A stretch of 64,000 nt of DNA from Welwitschia mirabilis. Lineage: Eukaryota; Gnetophyta; Gnetopsida; Welwitschiales. The translations under genes were made by a program, and so were the position numbers. The stretch is taken from the NCBI GenBank assembly GCA_051453625.1, contig JBOZIK010000001.1, forward strand, positions 77,406,824 to 77,470,823, in the 5' to 3' direction. Each line of letters opens with the position of its first letter. Position 1 is the first letter of the stretch. Of this stretch, positions 61,370 through 64,000 are shown one piece after another. The notes beneath the pieces were generated by a model. It was not told where the DNA came from. It worked only from the letters and a program-made list of their open reading frames with translations, and did not search any database.

Positions 61370-62560
61370 GAAAGAGTCATAGCTACATATAGCTCACACG
61401 ATTGGACTATAAAAGATATCATTGATCCCTGTGTGGAGAGAACTGAAACTCAATCTCCATATCACCATCTCTCTTATCATTTAATTCCATAGGTGACTTA
61501 ACAATAGGATCCTCTATATTTGAAAAGTAATAAGAGACATGTTGTGTAGACTATATGTAGTAGTATCATGATAAACATGAATCACCTCAGAAATTCCCAT
61601 TGAAGTATTCCATTGTATGTCTATCAACCTCTTTAAAATAGCTCTATCCTACTCCTCTATGATCAAATATGTGACCATGCGAATCAAATCATGTGGTACA
61701 ATAAGCACATAAGTTAGTAATCTAAGAAGATAACCTCTACTCCATACCCCATAATACTATAGTAAGATGCTCAAGTATGATACCTCCAACTATCTAAGGC
61801 TATTCAAGAGGAGGTGGAGGGGACTAAGCTATAGGAATCTCACTAGAAGCCATTGGTATCATACTAGAATCTCTATTCCTAGTCTCTTAAAGAATGTGTC
61901 ATTAGCTAAAAAATGAACTGAATGAGGCGTGTCTGCTAGGATAAGGATATTAAAACATTTGAATAAAGCACTCAATAAGTAAGAATATGCATTAGTGGAA
62001 AATCAACACTAGCTATTCATCCATCTAAATTGGCACCAAATAAAAGAGGGCAAATCCATCCTTTCTCCATGATAAATGAGATAAAATATCTAGAAGTGAG
62101 CAATTATGACATGTGAATCATGGCATACTGAAGCTATGTTATAGATGATGACTCAGTAAAGGATATAGTAATAAAAGGGTGAATACGTCATAGCTACCCC
62201 TTGTCGATCATTCCTTGCATGGTGTGGTAACTTTAACAAGATCACATAGTCTAGTTTGTTTGACTCACCTTTATGAAGATCCATCCTCTCTCAATCTTTA
62301 GAAAGTCCTATCACTACTATAATATGTTGTGCCTTAATATAAATATGACAACCCCCCATTGTAGACTTGATCTACTCATAATATGACCCATCATCCCTAG
62401 TAGTTGTGATGACCTCAAAGAACTGATAGAACTAGATGATCTTAGTCTCAAAACACGAGTCATAAGCATGTAATAACTAATCAGGACTATCAAGTTATTC
62501 AAAATCATGATCTAAATCAGGCTTGAGTATCTATATGTAGTCTTTAAAATGCATCTTCCT
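61370..62560 (-). pseudogene. Accessory ORF (resembles 'putative plant transposon protein' domain), decayed
   Basis: The - strand reads LDYVILLKLPHHARNDRQG (about 62250-62195), a helix-rich part, then GERMDLPSFIW (about 62069-62037) and, after it, a segment ending FFKRLGIE, MIPMASSEIPIA and a Pro-rich run. The stretch from YYYILY to SFIW has the same length and pattern as AYKILH to SFIW in the Ath accessory ORF at 36.0-36.17 kb. Stops are mainly TAG and TGA. On the - strand it precedes the LTR-like region at 59.1-61.3 kb, the same gene order as in Cop and Zed. Confidence 0.55.
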
Positions 62561-64000
62561 TTGATAGCTAACATGGTAAGGATATGCCTTCATTCCCACA
62601 AAAGTGACTCATGCTCTTCTTGTTCTATTTCTCAAGTAGTAAAAAACCATTTGCAGGTTCAAGAGGATGATTCTCCTGTGTTACTACATGAAGAGAAGCA
62701 TATTATAAATATGTTTCATATAGAAGAAAAGGTGAAAATTTTTATAAATGTTTCTTTAGATAACCAATTCTTCTCCAGTAAGGACTAAGAAATAGTTATC
62801 AAGACAACGATTGTTTTGATACTTAAGATGTTAAAAAATATCGCAAATTGAGTGTGTAATAAGGGGAAAAAACCCAAAAAGATGAAAAACATTAAATTTT
62901 AGAAGAAAATACTCATAATTTTTAATACAGTGGATGAAATTTGATTCCATAAGTTTCTAACCATAGATCGTCTAGAAAAATAAGTGGGTTTGAAGAGAAA
63001 TTATCAAATGTAGCCTATAACAAAGGTTATGAGCAAAATTTAAAATCTAAACCATAAAGAAAGTATAAGAATTACCTCATTATACTAGAATGTAATTATT
63101 TTGTATTAAATTCATAACTCCATAGGACAAGGATTATTGGGGCATCTGAGAGGGACCAAAGGATGTAGACTACACTAAGATTCATTGAGAAATGAGGGAA
63201 AAAAGTGTTTATAAAAGAACTCTATCACAGTATCATCCCTTATGTTGTGTGAATGACATTTACCATGACATATGTGTCATTATTAATACCATGTGGACGA
63301 AATAGAACATTACCATATAAAAATATCAAAAGTTCTATCCACAATCATGATCTCTAGTGTTATTGGGATAATACATGGGATGACATTTTTTCTCAAGGTG
63401 GATTGGGCTAAGATTGTAGAAATAGGTTAAATTCATCATGTTGATTATCATGCTCAAAATAATTGTTGTGAAGACAATAACTATGCTAATGAATTTTTAA
63501 AGTGCCAAGTTGGAATAAGTGAGCCCTTAAAATTTTAATTAAATTAGGCTCCTTGTTCATAAAAAAATGTGAATTCAAGATGTATCTCTATGAAGGATTT
63601 AGTAAAAATGATAAACTAGCTAGATTAACTCAAGATCTAATTTAAGCAAGACTAATGGAAAAATCTATTAAAATTTGGTATTTTGGATTATTTCTTTGAT
63701 GCATGAGCTATCAAATTTCAAGTGCTTTCATGATTTCTTAAATATTACAGGGTGATGATTATGGGTTATCAGCTGGATTCACTAGGTAATGAAACAATGT
63801 TATAGTATTCAGTGTCATGGGAATAATAATTAACATGTTAATCATTTTTAAAGAATGTGTAAAATTAAAGCTAATCCTTTAGTGGAAAAGGTTTTGGGGG
63901 TTTTAAGAAAACCTTACCAAAATCATGAAAGGTAGGAGAATTGAAGTGACAATCATTTGGGAGGTGCTTATGAATTGAAAAGTAAAAACTAGTCATGTAA
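62561..64000. other. Unassigned; short decayed + strand frame at 62549-62788
   Basis: A + strand frame of 79 codons (Ser/Cys-rich then acidic, ending SLDNQFFSSKD) continues after its stop with Lys-rich stretches (KGKKPKKMKN, HKFLTIDRLEK) to about 63050, as if a longer gene had decayed. No family recognised. The rest, to 64000, shows no feature. Confidence 0.3.

Noticed and set aside
62317-62508. Ser/Arg/Leu-rich - strand frame of 63 codons
   Set aside because: It overlaps the N-terminal end of the decayed accessory ORF, and its low-complexity composition gives no family signal of its own.

Overview
This window is plant nuclear DNA from a gene-poor, very AT-rich, repeat-dense region, most likely heterochromatin of a flowering plant. 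I see no intact host gene, tRNA or rRNA. Almost everything recognisable is decayed LTR retrotransposon, plus one LINE remnant. Lineages were assigned by reading broken frames by eye. Decay is strongly C-to-T and G-to-A: primer-binding sites differ from their tRNA complements mainly by these changes, in-frame stops sit where CAA, CAG, CGA or TGG are expected, and CpG is scarce. That fits long-term cytosine methylation. The exact species cannot be read from the sequence.

Layout, left to right. 1-3.28 kb: 3' end and LTR of an Athila/Tat-like Ty3-gypsy element (family 'Ath', + strand). 3.28-6.64 kb: unassigned DNA with a ~265-bp direct repeat, and a LINE reverse-transcriptase remnant (- strand). 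6.72-14.61 kb: a Sirevirus-like Ty1-copia element ('Cop', + strand) that has lost integrase, reverse transcriptase and RNase H but keeps an accessory 3' ORF. It sits inside a ~440-bp repeat ('E') whose uninterrupted copy lies at 56.25-56.69 kb. 15.2-16.3 kb: an unidentified decayed reading frame (- strand). 16.3-17.2 kb: part of an LTR of a third gypsy family ('Zed').

17.2-46.56 kb: a Tekay/Del-type chromovirus ('Tek', - strand) with ~3.7-kb LTRs, inserted in the Zed LTR. Tek is itself split in its gag by a 17.5-kb Ath composite (24.88-42.38 kb) with the order LTR-internal-LTR-gap-internal-LTR. 46.6-54.2 kb: the rest of the Zed elements, including an accessory ORF, a tRNA-Asp-type primer-binding site and a 1.5-kb LTR with internal sequence on both sides. 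54.2-55.65 kb: a tandem array whose period shifts from ~101 to ~91 bp. 56.7-64 kb: a small GC-richer island, an Athila-type protease frame without its catalytic aspartate, a copia-type LTR edge and another accessory ORF (- strand).

The most interesting theme is a decayed accessory protein in four separate elements, copia and gypsy alike, in two of them placed just before the 3' LTR. It resembles the 'putative plant transposon protein' domain known from plant retroelements. Nothing here looks able to transpose on its own. Five runs of N occur. One has near-identical sequence on both sides, and another lies inside an LTR where only about 35 bp should be missing.
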